The notes beneath the pieces are model-generated. The model saw nothing but the letters and a program-made list of their open reading frames with translations, searched no databases and was not told the DNA's origin. Positions 1-9,599 of a DNA stretch of 64,000 nucleotides are shown here, in pieces. Position 1 is the stretch's first letter. Every line of letters begins with the position of its first letter. The stretch is taken from positions 367,118 through 431,117 of the forward strand of contig DIAM01000021.1 of NCBI GenBank assembly GCA_002416505.1, read 5' to 3'. A program made the position numbers and the translations under genes. This DNA is from Gammaproteobacteria bacterium UBA5078 (lineage in GTDB: Bacteria; Pseudomonadota; Gammaproteobacteria; Pseudomonadales; Pseudohongiellaceae).

Positions 1-191
1 AGCTTCTTGAATTCTTCATAATTGTCTGCGAGATCACCCAGCTCAGTTGGGCAAACGAATGTGAAATCGGCTGGATAGAAGAATACCACTGACCACTTAC
101 CACTTAGGCTTTTCTCATTGAGCTCTACGAACTCGCCATCGTGAAATGCTGTGGTTGAAAAAGGCTTGATTGCGCTGTTGATTAAAGACAC
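1..191 (-). CDS. ahpC: Peroxiredoxin AhpC (alkyl hydroperoxide reductase subunit C), N-terminal part
   Basis: Partial gene running off the left edge; only about 63 N-terminal residues are present. Read on the minus strand it starts at a GTG (189-191) preceded by AGGAG about nine bases upstream. The translation begins MSLINSAIKPF and reaches FYPADFTFVCPTE, the peroxidatic-cysteine motif of typical 2-Cys peroxiredoxins of the AhpC class. AhpC reduces hydrogen peroxide and organic hydroperoxides in the cytoplasm, usually recharged by AhpF or a thioredoxin-type reductase. The partner gene would lie outside the window. The OxyR-like motif upstream (268-304) fits peroxide-inducible control. Confidence 0.9.
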   Translation of the reverse strand, partial: MSLINSAIKPFSTTAFHDGEFVELNEKSLSGKWSVVFFYPADFTFVCPTELGDLADNYEEFKK

Positions 192-267
192 TAAAAACTA
201 CTCCTGTAAGAACTTCGGGTTACTTTTGTAAGGCGCGTATTCTACGAGACTTCGACCCTTTATGTAA

Positions 268-304
268 ATCAATCATTTATAGTTAAACGATAGTTTATTA
301 CTAT
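268..304 (-). promoter_or_regulatory. Candidate OxyR binding site upstream of ahpC
   Basis: Read on the minus strand, four tetranucleotides are spaced exactly 11 bases apart: ATAG (301-304), CTAT (290-293), CTAT (279-282) and TGAT (268-271), each separated by seven bases. Wait for orientation: the + strand reads ATCA, ATAG, ATAG, CTAT at those same positions. The established OxyR pattern is ATAG-N7-CTAT-N7-ATAG-N7-CTAT. The central ATAG-N7-CTAT (290-304, + strand) fits exactly; the outer two elements are imperfect. It lies about 80 bp upstream of ahpC, a classic OxyR target. The assignment is inferred from pattern and position. Confidence 0.4.
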
Positions 305-474
305 TGATAGGGCCTGCCATTTCGCCATTGCCATTCCCCCGGCCGAGCGTCTCACAACCCCCTAAATCACTCCATCGCGAGAGATGTCATGACAGGTCAG
401 ATCACTCAAATCTATGCATAGAATTCACTCGCTCTATATGTCTTTTGCGGGTGCGGCGGGGGTAGCTAAATTGA

Positions 475-504
475 TTGCCTTTCAAGATTTGCCTGCCCTA
501 TACT
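475..504 (+). promoter_or_regulatory. Possible sigma70 promoter of the TonB receptor gene
   Basis: TATACT (499-504) resembles a -10 box and TTGCCT (475-480) a weak -35, with an 18-base spacer. Transcription would start near 511, leaving a leader of about 110 bases before the ATG at 621. The rest of the 191-620 gap shows only the OxyR-like site and no convincing gene. Confidence 0.25.
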
Positions 505-620
505 GGGGTGCGCCCGAAGCTAACCATTTGGAATAATAAAGGGAATTTAAAAAAATCAGATAGATTGTCAGCGCAGCTTTCACGAAAGTCCTATAACGAT
601 AAAAATACGGGGGAACTAGT

Positions 621-3600
621 ATGCGTGGAGCCATTCCAAGCAGACGTAAAGCAATTACATCCGCAATCATTCTCGCAAGCCTTTCGCTGCAGGTAGCAGC
701 ACAACAAAATGACGCCGACATTGAAGAAGTCATCATCACTGGCTCCTACATCCGCGGCACGCCTCTAGATGCCCCCTCGCCAGTGACCACCGTTGACAGA
801 ACGTCAATCGAAGCCCAGGGCGCTGCGCAGATTTGGGACGTCATCAAGAATTTGGAAATTAACTCAGGTTCGTTCACGAACGAAGGTGCCGGCGAAGGTG
901 CTGGGCTTTCGGGCACAGCTAACGTCAACTTGCGCAACTTGGGCGAGAACTCAACACTGACCCTCGTTAACGGCAGGCGCCAAGTCTCCGCGGCCACGAC
1001 CACACGCAGTGGCGGCGAGTTCGTCGACATCAACACCATTCCGCTGGTCATGGTGGAGCGCGTCGAAGTACTCACCGACGGTGGCTCCGCGCTTTACGGC
1101 TCCGACGCCGTCGCCGGCGTGGTCAACGTCATCATGCGTACCGAATTCGAGGGCTTGGAAGTGTATGGCGATGTGCAGGCCCTAGACGCCGCCAAGAGCC
1201 TGCAGGATAAGACCGGGAGCATCATCTGGGGCTGGGGCGACGACAAGAACCACTTCGTACTCTCTGCCGAGAAATACAAGCGCGATCCCGTCGAAGTAAA
1301 ATATGGCAATTTCTACGACGAGAACGTGCAATACACCGGCGTCGTAGGCGGTGTCGCGAGCAATATTACCCAGACCCCGTCAAACGCGGCCTTCGGCTCA
1401 CGGCCTAACACCGCGTATTATAATAATGCCCTCACGGCCCGAAACATCGCGGAGGGCGGCTCTTCCTCGATGGTACTCACCGACCCGCTTTGCGACGATC
1501 TCACTGCCGCCGATGGCCGCTCTTTCTTCACGGGAAGGCGCACGGACCAGCGTGGCGACAACAACGGTTCTTGTCGCGAGGCGACGGAAGAATGGAATTT
1601 CATGCAGGTCGGCATGGAGCGCGATAGTTTCGCCGGCTCCTTTACCCATACCTTCAGCGAGAAGGCGGAGTTCTACTCCTTCTTCCAATATTCGGGCACT
1701 ACGATCGAACGCGCGGACTCAGGCGCGAACGGCTCACGTGGACCGACCTTGTTCTTGGCGGCGCCGGGCTCCCATGCCGGCAACCCCGCATATGGCGGCT
1801 ATGCTATCGGCATGCCGATGGAACTTGGCTACTACGCCGGCAAGGCCGGACTGACCAAACCCACTAGCATCCCCAATGCGCCGAACGCCTTAGCCAATGG
1901 CGGCCTCAACGTGCCATTCTATGCCACCGTGCAACGCGGCAACACGCCACGACTGGGTGGGACTAGCAATATTACCGAGACCGAAACCATAGGCGCGCAA
2001 GCCGGTGTAAAGGGCGAGTTCTATGCGCTCGAGGATCGCCGTTTCAACTACGACGTCAGCTATTCCTGGAGTGGCACTAGCTTCGAACAAGAGTATCAGA
2101 CCTTCCAACGCGACCGTGCGGAGCTGGCGGTAAATGGCCTAGGCGGCGCGAGCTGTACGCCCAACGGGATAAGCAACTTCAACTTCCGCGACGAACCCGG
2201 CCCCTTCGGTGGCGCACTGCCCACCATATGGAACGTCAGCAACAATGCCTACTACGGTGGCTACACGCAGACCTTCTTCCCGGGCTTCGTGTTCACGACT
2301 CGCGAGAGCCTCTCCCTAGCCCTGACCAGCAATAATCAGGGCAAGGACGGCTGCATGTTCTACAACCCCTTCCTGACCTCGATGACCGATCCTAATCTCG
2401 CCAATAACGACGAGCTGATGGAGTGGATGAACCCAACTGTGAAGCGTGTCGACAAGCGCAACAAGCTCGGCGTAATCGATGCGGTGCTCTCGGGCGAGAT
2501 CATGGAGCTCAAGGGCGGCACTGCGCAGTTCGCGGTGGGCGCGCAGTATCGTATGCAGAGCAACAAGTCCCGCGCCCCCTACCTCAACGTGCCAGGTATC
2601 CCTGACGCGATTCTGAACTGAGGCGTAGGTGGCGCACCGAACACTACTCATTATGTGAGTAATAACTTCGAATGCTCCTACTGCGCGTTCACCTATGACA
2701 ACGAACGCAACGTAAAGTCGGTATTCACCGAATTCTCACTGCCCATCCTTGAGAATGTGGAAACCCAAATCGCGGTTCGTTATGAGGATTACGGTGGTCA
2801 GATTGGCAGTGCGGTTACGCCTAAGATCGCCATGAGCTGGCGCCCCGTCGACACACTCCTGGTCCGCGGCTCTTATTCACAATCCTTCCGCGCGCCTAAC
2901 GTTGGCGTCGTGGAGGAGGGTCTAGAGTCCTCCAGCAACACCTTCCGCGATCCGATTCGTAATCAGGCCGTGCGTTCGGGTCTGGCAGAGGTTAATAACG
3001 CCAATGCACTGCCGAACTTCACCTACACACTGGGTGGCCCTGCCCCCGATGTTGGGAATGAGTACGCAGACACCTACAGCACCGGCTTCATCTGGACTCC
3101 TGCGGGCAGGCTGGAAGGCCTGAGCGTGAATACAGACATCTGGCGCTTCGAGCTCACCGATAAGGTACTGCCTCAGCCAGGTATCTCGGCAATCGCCGGT
3201 GAGTTAGAGCGGTTTAAGGCGGCAGCGGCCGATCCTTCGAACTATGTGCTCAACGGCACTATTCCCGCCAGCAGAACCGGCGCGTGGGCATCGATGGATC
3301 AGTACACGCCATGCGATCCGAATGCGCTCGCCGCACAGTATGGTACCGACCCTAGCACTCAGGGCACCCCTGGCGGCACCACGGGCTTCCGCGATGTAGT
3401 GCCAGGCTCGAGACTCGACTGTGTGGTTAACCCGCAGACATATCTCACCGAGGGCGTAGTGCGCACCTTCGGCGTGAATACTGGCTCCCTCACTACGACC
3501 AAGTTAAGCACCATCAACGCCGGCAAGATCGTTGCCGACGGTGCCGACTTGAAGATCGCCTACACCTGGACGAACGATCTCGGTCGCTTCCGTGCAAGCC

Positions 3601-4088
3601 TGGATTACACCCATGTGCGTCAGTATACGCTGGAGGACGTTCCAGGCTTGGAGCTCGGCCTTCTCGAGACCGGCGTATTCGATGCCGCCGGCACCACTGG
3701 CGATGGCAACCTCGTGCGCTCCTTACCAGACAACAAGGGCAATATCAGCCTGAGTTGGATGCGTAATAACCACGGGTTCTCTGTGATCACACGCATGATC
3801 GGCTCGTATCGCGATCTCGCCTATGAGAACACCTATGCCACCGGCAATGATGCGGTGCGCGCACTCGTAAGCAAGACTATCGATAGCTACCAGAGCTGGG
3901 ATTTGCAGTATAACTATACGCATCAGTGGGCGAACGATAAGTTGGGCACTACGATCGTCACGGTCGGGGCACTCGACGCATTCAATGCCGATCTGCCCTA
4001 CCGGGAGGCGGGCGACATCAACTATGATGCAGGCGTATTCGATGGCCGCGGTCGTCGACTCTACCTGCGTGTCCTGATGCAGCTGTAA
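621..4088 (+). pseudogene. TonB-dependent receptor interrupted by one in-frame TGA
   Basis: Outer-membrane TonB-dependent receptor of about 1155 codons. It has a signal peptide ending near VAAQQ, a TonB-box-like stretch (IEEVIITGSYIRG), a plug domain (ALYGSDAVAGVVNVIMR) and a long beta-barrel ending in a receptor-like C-terminus (LYLRVLMQL). Codon 667 (2619-2621) is TGA. Before it the frame is open for 666 residues; after it the same frame continues to 4088 and is still clearly barrel sequence (RGSYSQSFRAPNVGVVEEG). Both halves belong to one protein split by a single nonsense codon, probably a former TGG. A GTG at 2655 could restart translation, but a barrel cannot normally assemble from two such pieces. 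A sequencing error is possible. The start ATG has an AGTATG context without a strong ribosome site. The transported substrate cannot be told. Confidence 0.8.
2619..2621 (+). other. In-frame TGA nonsense codon within the TonB receptor
   Basis: The codons read ATT CTG AAC TGA GGC GTA GGT GGC, and the frame stays open for more than 480 codons after this point. There is no indel: both halves share one frame. A G-to-A change in TGG is the simplest explanation. Confidence 0.8.
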
Positions 4089-4108
4089 GCTCGCGATAGC
4101 GCAACACT

Positions 4109-4146
4109 AAAAGGGCGGTGCTCATTCGGAGCGGCGCCCTTTTTTT
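4109..4146 (+). terminator. Intrinsic terminator after the TonB receptor
   Basis: A stem pairing AAAAGGGC with GCCCTTTT, extended inward by GCTC/GAGC, is followed by a run of T residues up to 4146. It begins about 20 bases after the receptor stop codon. Confidence 0.75.
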
Positions 4147-4188
4147 ATGGCGCAGTGCTACACTGCCAGCAATCACAAGGGGAAAACC

Positions 4189-4494
4189 ATGCTAATCAAA
4201 TTCAAGAGTGAACAGTCAGGCGATTTCGTCATGACGAGCGATGTGGCCTTGCCCCTGCTCAAGATGATGGGTGCCAGCGGCAAATCCGAGGGCGCCGTCA
4301 GTTCCGACGCGCTGCGTACTGCATTAGGGCAGCTGGAGAGTGCTCTGCGGCAACTGCCTGCGCAAGACCAAGATCAAGACGAGGACGACGAAGCCGAGGC
4401 CAATGTGTCACTTGCCACCCGCGCCAGCCCACTCCTCGCGATGTTGCGCAAGGCGGCTGCCGAGGATGGCTATGTGATGTGGCAGGAGGACTGA
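4189..4494 (+). CDS. DUF1840 family protein
   Basis: Small cytoplasmic protein of 101 residues beginning MLIKFKSEQSGD. The opening, the MTSDVALPLLKMMG stretch and the acidic middle match the DUF1840 family, which has no assigned function. The ATG at 4189 follows AAGGGG at a good distance and is preferred over an upstream ATG at 4147 that would lie against the terminator. A Gln/Asp/Glu-rich linker (about residues 60-73) separates two helical parts. It is convergent with the DUF5916 gene, with one base between the stop codons. No role can be inferred from its neighbours. Confidence 0.75.
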   Translation: MLIKFKSEQSGDFVMTSDVALPLLKMMGASGKSEGAVSSDALRTALGQLESALRQLPAQDQDQDEDDEAEANVSLATRASPLLAMLRKAAAEDGYVMWQED

Positions 4495-4495
4495 C

Positions 4496-6718
4496 TCAGA
4501 AGCGGAAGGTGTATTTAAACTTCACCGCTAAGTCCGATGAGGCTGCCTCGAAGGCATTATTCTGATCCTTATCTTGGAGGTTATAGTTGAGCACGATAAA
4601 GCCTTCCTGCCCCGCCCTAGGGATCCACTGAATGCGCGTGTTGATGCCTATCTCCTCGGACAGATTATCGTATTGAACCAGGCTCACCCAGTACAGAGTT
4701 GAAGAGAACGCAACCTGCGTAGAGACACTGGTGAGTCGTGTCACGAAATCTCCCTGCGGCAGAGTGATGTCGTTCCAATCGTAGCTCGCCGACATCACGA
4801 AGTTGCGCGACTGCGTCCACGACACGGAGCCGTTGATGTTATTGCGCTCGCCGTTGTAGAAGTCTCCGTTTGTCACACTGAGGCTACCGGAGAATTCGCG
4901 CTGGCCTGCGCTGCCGATGGAGACGGTCTGCTCGTCGAAGGAATAGCTGCCGGGCTGAATAAAGACACTCCTATCGGGAGCGCGATATACCGCAAAAGGA
5001 GCCAGAACTACCTCTTTATTGCTCTGATAACTTAGCGAGAGGCTGTCGCGCGAGTTGGTATCCAGCTCGAGTAGACGCAGGGCCAAAACCTGACTCTGCA
5101 AGCCACCGTCGATCACGTTGATGCGCTGCGCATCCAGGCCGAAATAGGCGGTCTGCAGGAAGCTATCGCTGAAGAAATGGGTATAGCCCACATCCGCGGT
5201 GTAGTCGCGAATATTGGAGCGATTGATATAGCCCATCGCGGGATTGAAATTGCGCTGCACCTCCTTGAAACCTAGGCCGCCACGCAGACCCGTGTTATTC
5301 GGCGAGCGCAGGCCGAAACCGAAAGACCCGTCATCGCCATCTAGACCCGGCGTGTCGGACTGTTGAAACCAGGCGTCGGCCTCGAGCACCTGCCCGCCTC
5401 GCAAGCGCGTATTTAGATAGCGGAAATCCGCCCCAACTACGGTGTTGTCTACGTTAGAGCCCGGATCACCATCGGTCAGGATGAAACCGACACTGGATTC
5501 ACGCAGGATATTGGCGGAAACACGGCTGATGAATAGATTGGAAGAGTCGACGGCGCCGGCCTCGTCTTGCTTGATCGCCAAGGTCCCTATATTCCAACGC
5601 CCGACTCGACCGCTGATGCGCCCGCCGTAATTGATATCCACCGGCGCGCCACTCTGACTCAGGCCGAGTTTGCGCGAGAAATAAGGCCGCGCGTTCTCTC
5701 GCGAACCGCGAGACTCGGCGCTATTGCCGCCGTTTCCGCCGATGCCACCAAACTGAAACAGGTCCGAATCGTTCAGGAAGAAATCGCGTTTCTCCGGGAA
5801 GAATAGGTTGAAGCGCGTAAGGTTTACCTGCCGGTTGTCGACCTCTGTCGCCGAGAAGTCCGTGTTAATTGTTAAGGCGGCATTGAGTGAGGGCGTCAGG
5901 CGATAGAAGGCGTCAAGCGACGGGTCCATATTGGACTCCGTGGTATTGAGATCGAAGCGTTTGTCGCGATTCATCGCGAAGGAGGGGACTAGGTCTAGGC
6001 CTAAGCCTTGATCCATGCCTTCCAAACCAGTGATGAGGCCAGAGACACTGGGGTTATAGGTGCGGTTATAGGAGACCCAGGCCATCTCTTCGCCGCGGCG
6101 GCGAATGCCACGGCCGAAATTGAAGCCCCAGGTGTCGATGCTCGGGTCGAAGGGCAGAGACTTGAAGGGAATCTCTACCTCTGCAATCCAGCCGTTATCA
6201 TAACTACTCGTAGCGGTGGCCCAGATCGTATTCCACTCGATCTGAAAGGAATTCACGCTGGTATAGAGGGCATCGTGGCGCGCGGCATTCAGATTGGTCT
6301 CGAAACGATAGCCGGTGCGGCGCGTGTTGAACGGGTCGAGAATAATAACGAGGCGGTCATCCGAGCCCATCCCTTGGCCGTGGCGGATAACGGGGGCCGA
6401 GATCAAGTCCGGCTCGCTATCGGCCATGCGCGCGCCGATGTACAAGGCATCGTCGTCATACAGGACGTAGACTTCCGTGAACTCCGAGGGGCTGGTCTGA
6501 TTGCCAGGCCTGATCTGGTGGAAGTCGGTGATCGGCTGAGCTAGTTGCCATACCGAGTCGTCTAACTTGCCATCGATGATGGGCGGCGTGTCGACCCGGA
6601 TCGCGCGCACGCTCTTCTGGGCATCTACCTGCGCCTCTTCGATCTCTTGCGCGCTTAGCGCGACGCTGAGGCAGCTGCAGAGCATGGTGGCGAGTACTGT
6701 GGGGGCAAATCTAAGCAT
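4496..6718 (-). CDS. Exported CBM9-like/DUF5916 outer-membrane beta-barrel protein
   Basis: Protein of 740 residues with a signal peptide (MLRFAPTVLATMLCS to LSAQ). A CBM9-like N-terminal domain follows, opening with the typical PPIIDGKLDDSVW and containing EVYVLYDDDALYIGA. The rest is the DUF5916 region, rich in alternating beta-strands and ending FKYTFRF, like an outer-membrane barrel. DUF5916 proteins are common in marine Proteobacteria and Bacteroidetes but have no firm function; the CBM9-like part hints at carbohydrate or ligand binding. I chose the ATG at 6718, which follows AGGA and places the signal peptide at the N-terminus, over an upstream start at 6775. A paralogue lies at 17737-20124. 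The gene is monocistronic here. Confidence 0.8.
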   Translation of the reverse strand: MLRFAPTVLATMLCSCLSVALSAQEIEEAQVDAQKSVRAIRVDTPPIIDGKLDDSVWQLAQPITDFHQIRPGNQTSPSEFTEVYVLYDDDALYIGARMADSEPDLISAPVIRHGQGMGSDDRLVIILDPFNTRRTGYRFETNLNAARHDALYTSVNSFQIEWNTIWATATSSYDNGWIAEVEIPFKSLPFDPSIDTWGFNFGRGIRRRGEEMAWVSYNRTYNPSVSGLITGLEGMDQGLGLDLVPSFAMNRDKRFDLNTTESNMDPSLDAFYRLTPSLNAALTINTDFSATEVDNRQVNLTRFNLFFPEKRDFFLNDSDLFQFGGIGGNGGNSAESRGSRENARPYFSRKLGLSQSGAPVDINYGGRISGRVGRWNIGTLAIKQDEAGAVDSSNLFISRVSANILRESSVGFILTDGDPGSNVDNTVVGADFRYLNTRLRGGQVLEADAWFQQSDTPGLDGDDGSFGFGLRSPNNTGLRGGLGFKEVQRNFNPAMGYINRSNIRDYTADVGYTHFFSDSFLQTAYFGLDAQRINVIDGGLQSQVLALRLLELDTNSRDSLSLSYQSNKEVVLAPFAVYRAPDRSVFIQPGSYSFDEQTVSIGSAGQREFSGSLSVTNGDFYNGERNNINGSVSWTQSRNFVMSASYDWNDITLPQGDFVTRLTSVSTQVAFSSTLYWVSLVQYDNLSEEIGINTRIQWIPRAGQEGFIVLNYNLQDKDQNNAFEAASSDLAVKFKYTFRF

Positions 6719-6886
6719 CGGTCTGAAATCCTGTTCGAAATGATGGCGCACACAAAGCGCGAGAGCCTTACTCACGATTTGTGCGCTGGCGCGTTAGTCC
6801 ATTGCATTAGTACGGACGAGAGGCACTTTTCTTACACAGCACCCTCTATTTGTCCTTGAGCGTTAAGGCAGTCAGAGCACTCGGGG

Positions 6887-8725
6887 CTAGAGGTATAACC
6901 ATCCCAGTATCCACGTATAACTGAGCCACATGATAATAGTGAGTGGGATACCGACTTTCAGGAAGTCATTAAACTTATAGCCACCCGCGCTCATCACGAG
7001 AAGATTAGTCTTATAAGACATCGGAGTAGCGAAGCTGAGATTCGCACCGAACAGCACTGCTAGCACGAAGGGTTGCGGATCGACGCCTAATTGCTGCGCG
7101 ATGCCGATGCCGATGGGCGTCCCGATAACGGCGGCCGCATTGTTGGACACCACATTGGTCAGTATGGCCATCAATAGCATCAACGCGCTGAGGACCACTA
7201 CCGGGGACGAGTCGCTCGTAAAGAACAGGAACACGTCGGTGAGATAGCCCGAGGCTCCCGTTACTGTGAGTGCCTGCCCAAGCGCCAAGCTCGCCACCAC
7301 GACGAAGTACACAGAGGAGCTGACGGCGCGGATAGCACTACCCAAGCGCAGTGCACGCGTCGCCAACATGAACATCGCGCCGGCAAGGCTGCTCACGGCG
7401 ATGGGCAGGAGTCCCGTGGCCGCGGTGGCCACGACCGCGAGGAGAGTTAGCAGCGCTATCAGCGCCTTCTCTGTCTGTGGAACCTCCACCGACGCATCTA
7501 GGACGAGAAACTCGGTGTCTTTCTTGAGCTTACGGATCTCGTCCTTATTGCCTTGCACCAACAAGACATCGCCCTGCGCCAGCGTCACGTCCATGATCTC
7601 TTCCGAGGCCTTCCAGATGTCCTTTCCGGCACGGTGTAGGCCTAACACTACGAGCTGATGGCGCTCGAGGAAGGAGGTGTAACGCAGATTGGTGCGATCG
7701 AGCCGCGAGCCCGCGACTACCGCGATCTCCGCGAGAGTCTGATTATCCGCATTCAAGGGATGCTCGTCGTCGACCTCGTGATCGCCCGAATAGAGAGTAG
7801 CCTTCAGGGCCTCGGCCGCGGCGCGAATCTTGACCGAGGTATCCCTCACGCGAATGCGATCGCCGCTGTGCAACACGGCATCGGGCAGGGGAATGATAAA
7901 ATTATCACCCCGACGGATGCGCACGATATTGATTCCATCACTCGCCTTGGCTTTCGCCTCGGCGACGGTCAAGCCTTCAGTCGGGCTATCCTCATCGATG
8001 TGCAGATAGGCTTGGAAGAGCCGCGGCGAGGCATCGCCAAGGCCTACCTGACGATCGCCCAGCATGAGCGGCGCTATCAACCATAGGTAGGCGATGGCCA
8101 CGCCACTGGCGATCGCTGCGGGCAGCGCGAAGTCGAACATGCCGATCTGCGGCAGACCCATGTCCCGCGCAACGCTGACAACCAGAAGGTTAGTGGAAGT
8201 GCCGATGGTGGTGCCCATCCCTCCCACCAAGGTGGCGAAGCCCATGGGCATGAGGACTCGTGAGGCGGGGCTCTTGGTGCGCAGACAGACGCTAATCAGG
8301 ATCGGCAACAGCAACACCACGATTGGGGTGTTATTGATGAAGGCACTCAGGATCGCACTCAGGATCAGGGTCATGAGAAATGAGAAGTAGGGTGCCTTGG
8401 TCCAGGCCTTAGTGAGCACTCGCCCGATAGGCTCAAGCGCTCCTGTCTGCACCAAACCCTGGCCTATGACCATCAAGGCGCAGACGGTAATCAATGCCTC
8501 GTGCCCGAAACCCTCGAAGAAGGCGATTGCCTCGAAATGCTCCCCATTAATGGTAAACGGAAAAATCGCGAAGGCGAGCGCGAGGAATACCAGTAGTGCC
8601 AAGCTGGAGATTTCCAGCGGAATGCTCTTGCGGGTAAAAAGGAACAGCGCTAGGGCCGTAGAGAGCATCGAGAACAGGGCATGTCCGTTGGGGACTACGG
8701 GGAAAAATTCAGTCAACGCGTTCAC
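6887..8725 (-). CDS. SLC13/DASS family transporter with two RCK-C (TrkA-C) domains
   Basis: Inner-membrane permease of 612 residues. Hydrophobic helices at both ends, with INNTPIVVLLLPI and SNNAAAVIGTPIGIG, carry the paired Asn-containing hairpins of the DASS (divalent anion:sodium symporter) fold. The middle, about residues 205-375, is soluble and holds two TrkA-C-like domains (ADNQTLAEIAVVAGSRL and similar), the usual layout of bacterial SLC13 members annotated for sulfate or dicarboxylates. The substrate cannot be told. It starts at GTG (8723-8725) with only a weak ribosome site. It is the last gene of the minus-strand run that begins with phnD, 57 bases after the ABM gene, so an organic or inorganic anion linked to that cluster is conceivable. 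Confidence 0.8.
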   Translation of the reverse strand: MNALTEFFPVVPNGHALFSMLSTALALFLFTRKSIPLEISSLALLVFLALAFAIFPFTINGEHFEAIAFFEGFGHEALITVCALMVIGQGLVQTGALEPIGRVLTKAWTKAPYFSFLMTLILSAILSAFINNTPIVVLLLPILISVCLRTKSPASRVLMPMGFATLVGGMGTTIGTSTNLLVVSVARDMGLPQIGMFDFALPAAIASGVAIAYLWLIAPLMLGDRQVGLGDASPRLFQAYLHIDEDSPTEGLTVAEAKAKASDGINIVRIRRGDNFIIPLPDAVLHSGDRIRVRDTSVKIRAAAEALKATLYSGDHEVDDEHPLNADNQTLAEIAVVAGSRLDRTNLRYTSFLERHQLVVLGLHRAGKDIWKASEEIMDVTLAQGDVLLVQGNKDEIRKLKKDTEFLVLDASVEVPQTEKALIALLTLLAVVATAATGLLPIAVSSLAGAMFMLATRALRLGSAIRAVSSSVYFVVVASLALGQALTVTGASGYLTDVFLFFTSDSSPVVVLSALMLLMAILTNVVSNNAAAVIGTPIGIGIAQQLGVDPQPFVLAVLFGANLSFATPMSYKTNLLVMSAGGYKFNDFLKVGIPLTIIMWLSYTWILGWLYL

Positions 8726-8782
8726 CTTAGACTTGCTATAAATTCGCCCGAGGCGGGCTTGGTTGTCTTATGTATAAGCGTA

Positions 8783-9076
8783 TCAGAAGCCTTGGCGATA
8801 AGCCCTAGTGATTTTCGTCACCTCGACGCGATAGGAATGGTACCAACGCGTGCGCCCAAGGCGCTGCGCTTCGACATGCTCCGGATGTTGTCGCCAAGCC
8901 AGAATACTCTCCTCGTCAGGCCAATAAGACAGTGCAATCTCCTCCTGTCCTTCCAACAAGGCATGGAATTCGACACAGCCAAACTGGGTCAGCGCGAGTT
9001 CGCGCATCCTCGCCGCCATCGCACTGTACTCGCCGTCTAATTCTCGTACCGTCGCTCTAAAGATAACTACGAACAC
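8783..9076 (-). CDS. Antibiotic biosynthesis monooxygenase (ABM) domain protein
   Basis: Protein of 97 residues covering a single ABM domain: a beta-strand start (FVVIFRATV), a central helix, and a tail with RTRWYHSYRVEVTKI. Small ABM proteins are ferredoxin-like dimers. Some oxidise quinol or aromatic compounds or degrade heme, but many have no known substrate. It begins at GTG after GAGGAG. Eighteen bases separate it from the upstream unknown gene and 57 from the SLC13 gene, so it probably belongs to the phn-led operon. A functional tie to phosphonate chemistry is inference only. Confidence 0.75.
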   Translation of the reverse strand: MFVVIFRATVRELDGEYSAMAARMRELALTQFGCVEFHALLEGQEEIALSYWPDEESILAWRQHPEHVEAQRLGRTRWYHSYRVEVTKITRAYRQGF

Positions 9077-9094
9077 AAAAGCTCCTCGCGAGGT

Positions 9095-9568
9095 TTAAGT
9101 GGGAACTGGCACTCGCTCAAAAGTGATAAGTACAATGGCCTTGTCCTGCGGATCGGCTATGGCGGCAATCGCGGCTCGAGCCCTTGCGTAAGAGTCAGCA
9201 TGACCCGTCGCATCCCCAGCACAGGCACAGGCGCGTGCATGGATCGTGTGCACGAAGGCGATCTCCCAGTCGGGCGTTGCAGGCTGGCCGAGGAAGTAGT
9301 TGCGCATCCGCTGGGCGTAGCTCAGCGCGCTGGCGGCCAGCCCTAACTGGGCATGAACATTGGCCAATAACATCGTAGCGCGCATCGCTTCTAGGTCCGT
9401 TCCGATTGCCTGCCAATGCAAGGCGGAGGCATGTGCGAGATTGAGAAGCTCATCGCGCCTCGCTTCTGCCTCTGGCGCTTCGGCGAGGGCCCACGCCTTG
9501 TTATTACACTCAATAGCGAAATGCCGATGCGCCTCGAGCAGCTGTTCCGGCTCTAATTTTTTACCCAT
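9095..9568 (-). CDS. Unknown alpha-helical (TPR-like) protein
   Basis: I do not recognise a family. The 157 residues are Ala- and Glu-rich with helices of TPR-like spacing (ECNNKAWALAEAPEAEARR, HASALHWQAIGTDLEAMRA). There is no signal peptide or membrane segment, so a cytoplasmic scaffold or interaction protein is plausible. The start ATG is preceded by GGGAGGAG, a strong ribosome site. It lies between the 2OG-Fe(II) oxygenase (31-base gap) and the ABM protein (18-base gap) on the same strand, which supports cotranscription with them. Confidence 0.6.
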   Translation of the reverse strand: MGKKLEPEQLLEAHRHFAIECNNKAWALAEAPEAEARRDELLNLAHASALHWQAIGTDLEAMRATMLLANVHAQLGLAASALSYAQRMRNYFLGQPATPDWEIAFVHTIHARACACAGDATGHADSYARARAAIAAIADPQDKAIVLITFERVPVPT

Positions 9569-9599
9569 AGCACTCCTCCCGTCCCGCTCCTATGGCGGT

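Noticed and set aside
2619..2621. Selenocysteine read-through at the TGA
   Set aside because: TonB receptors are not selenoproteins, and I saw no SECIS-like hairpin directly after the codon. A simple nonsense change is more likely.
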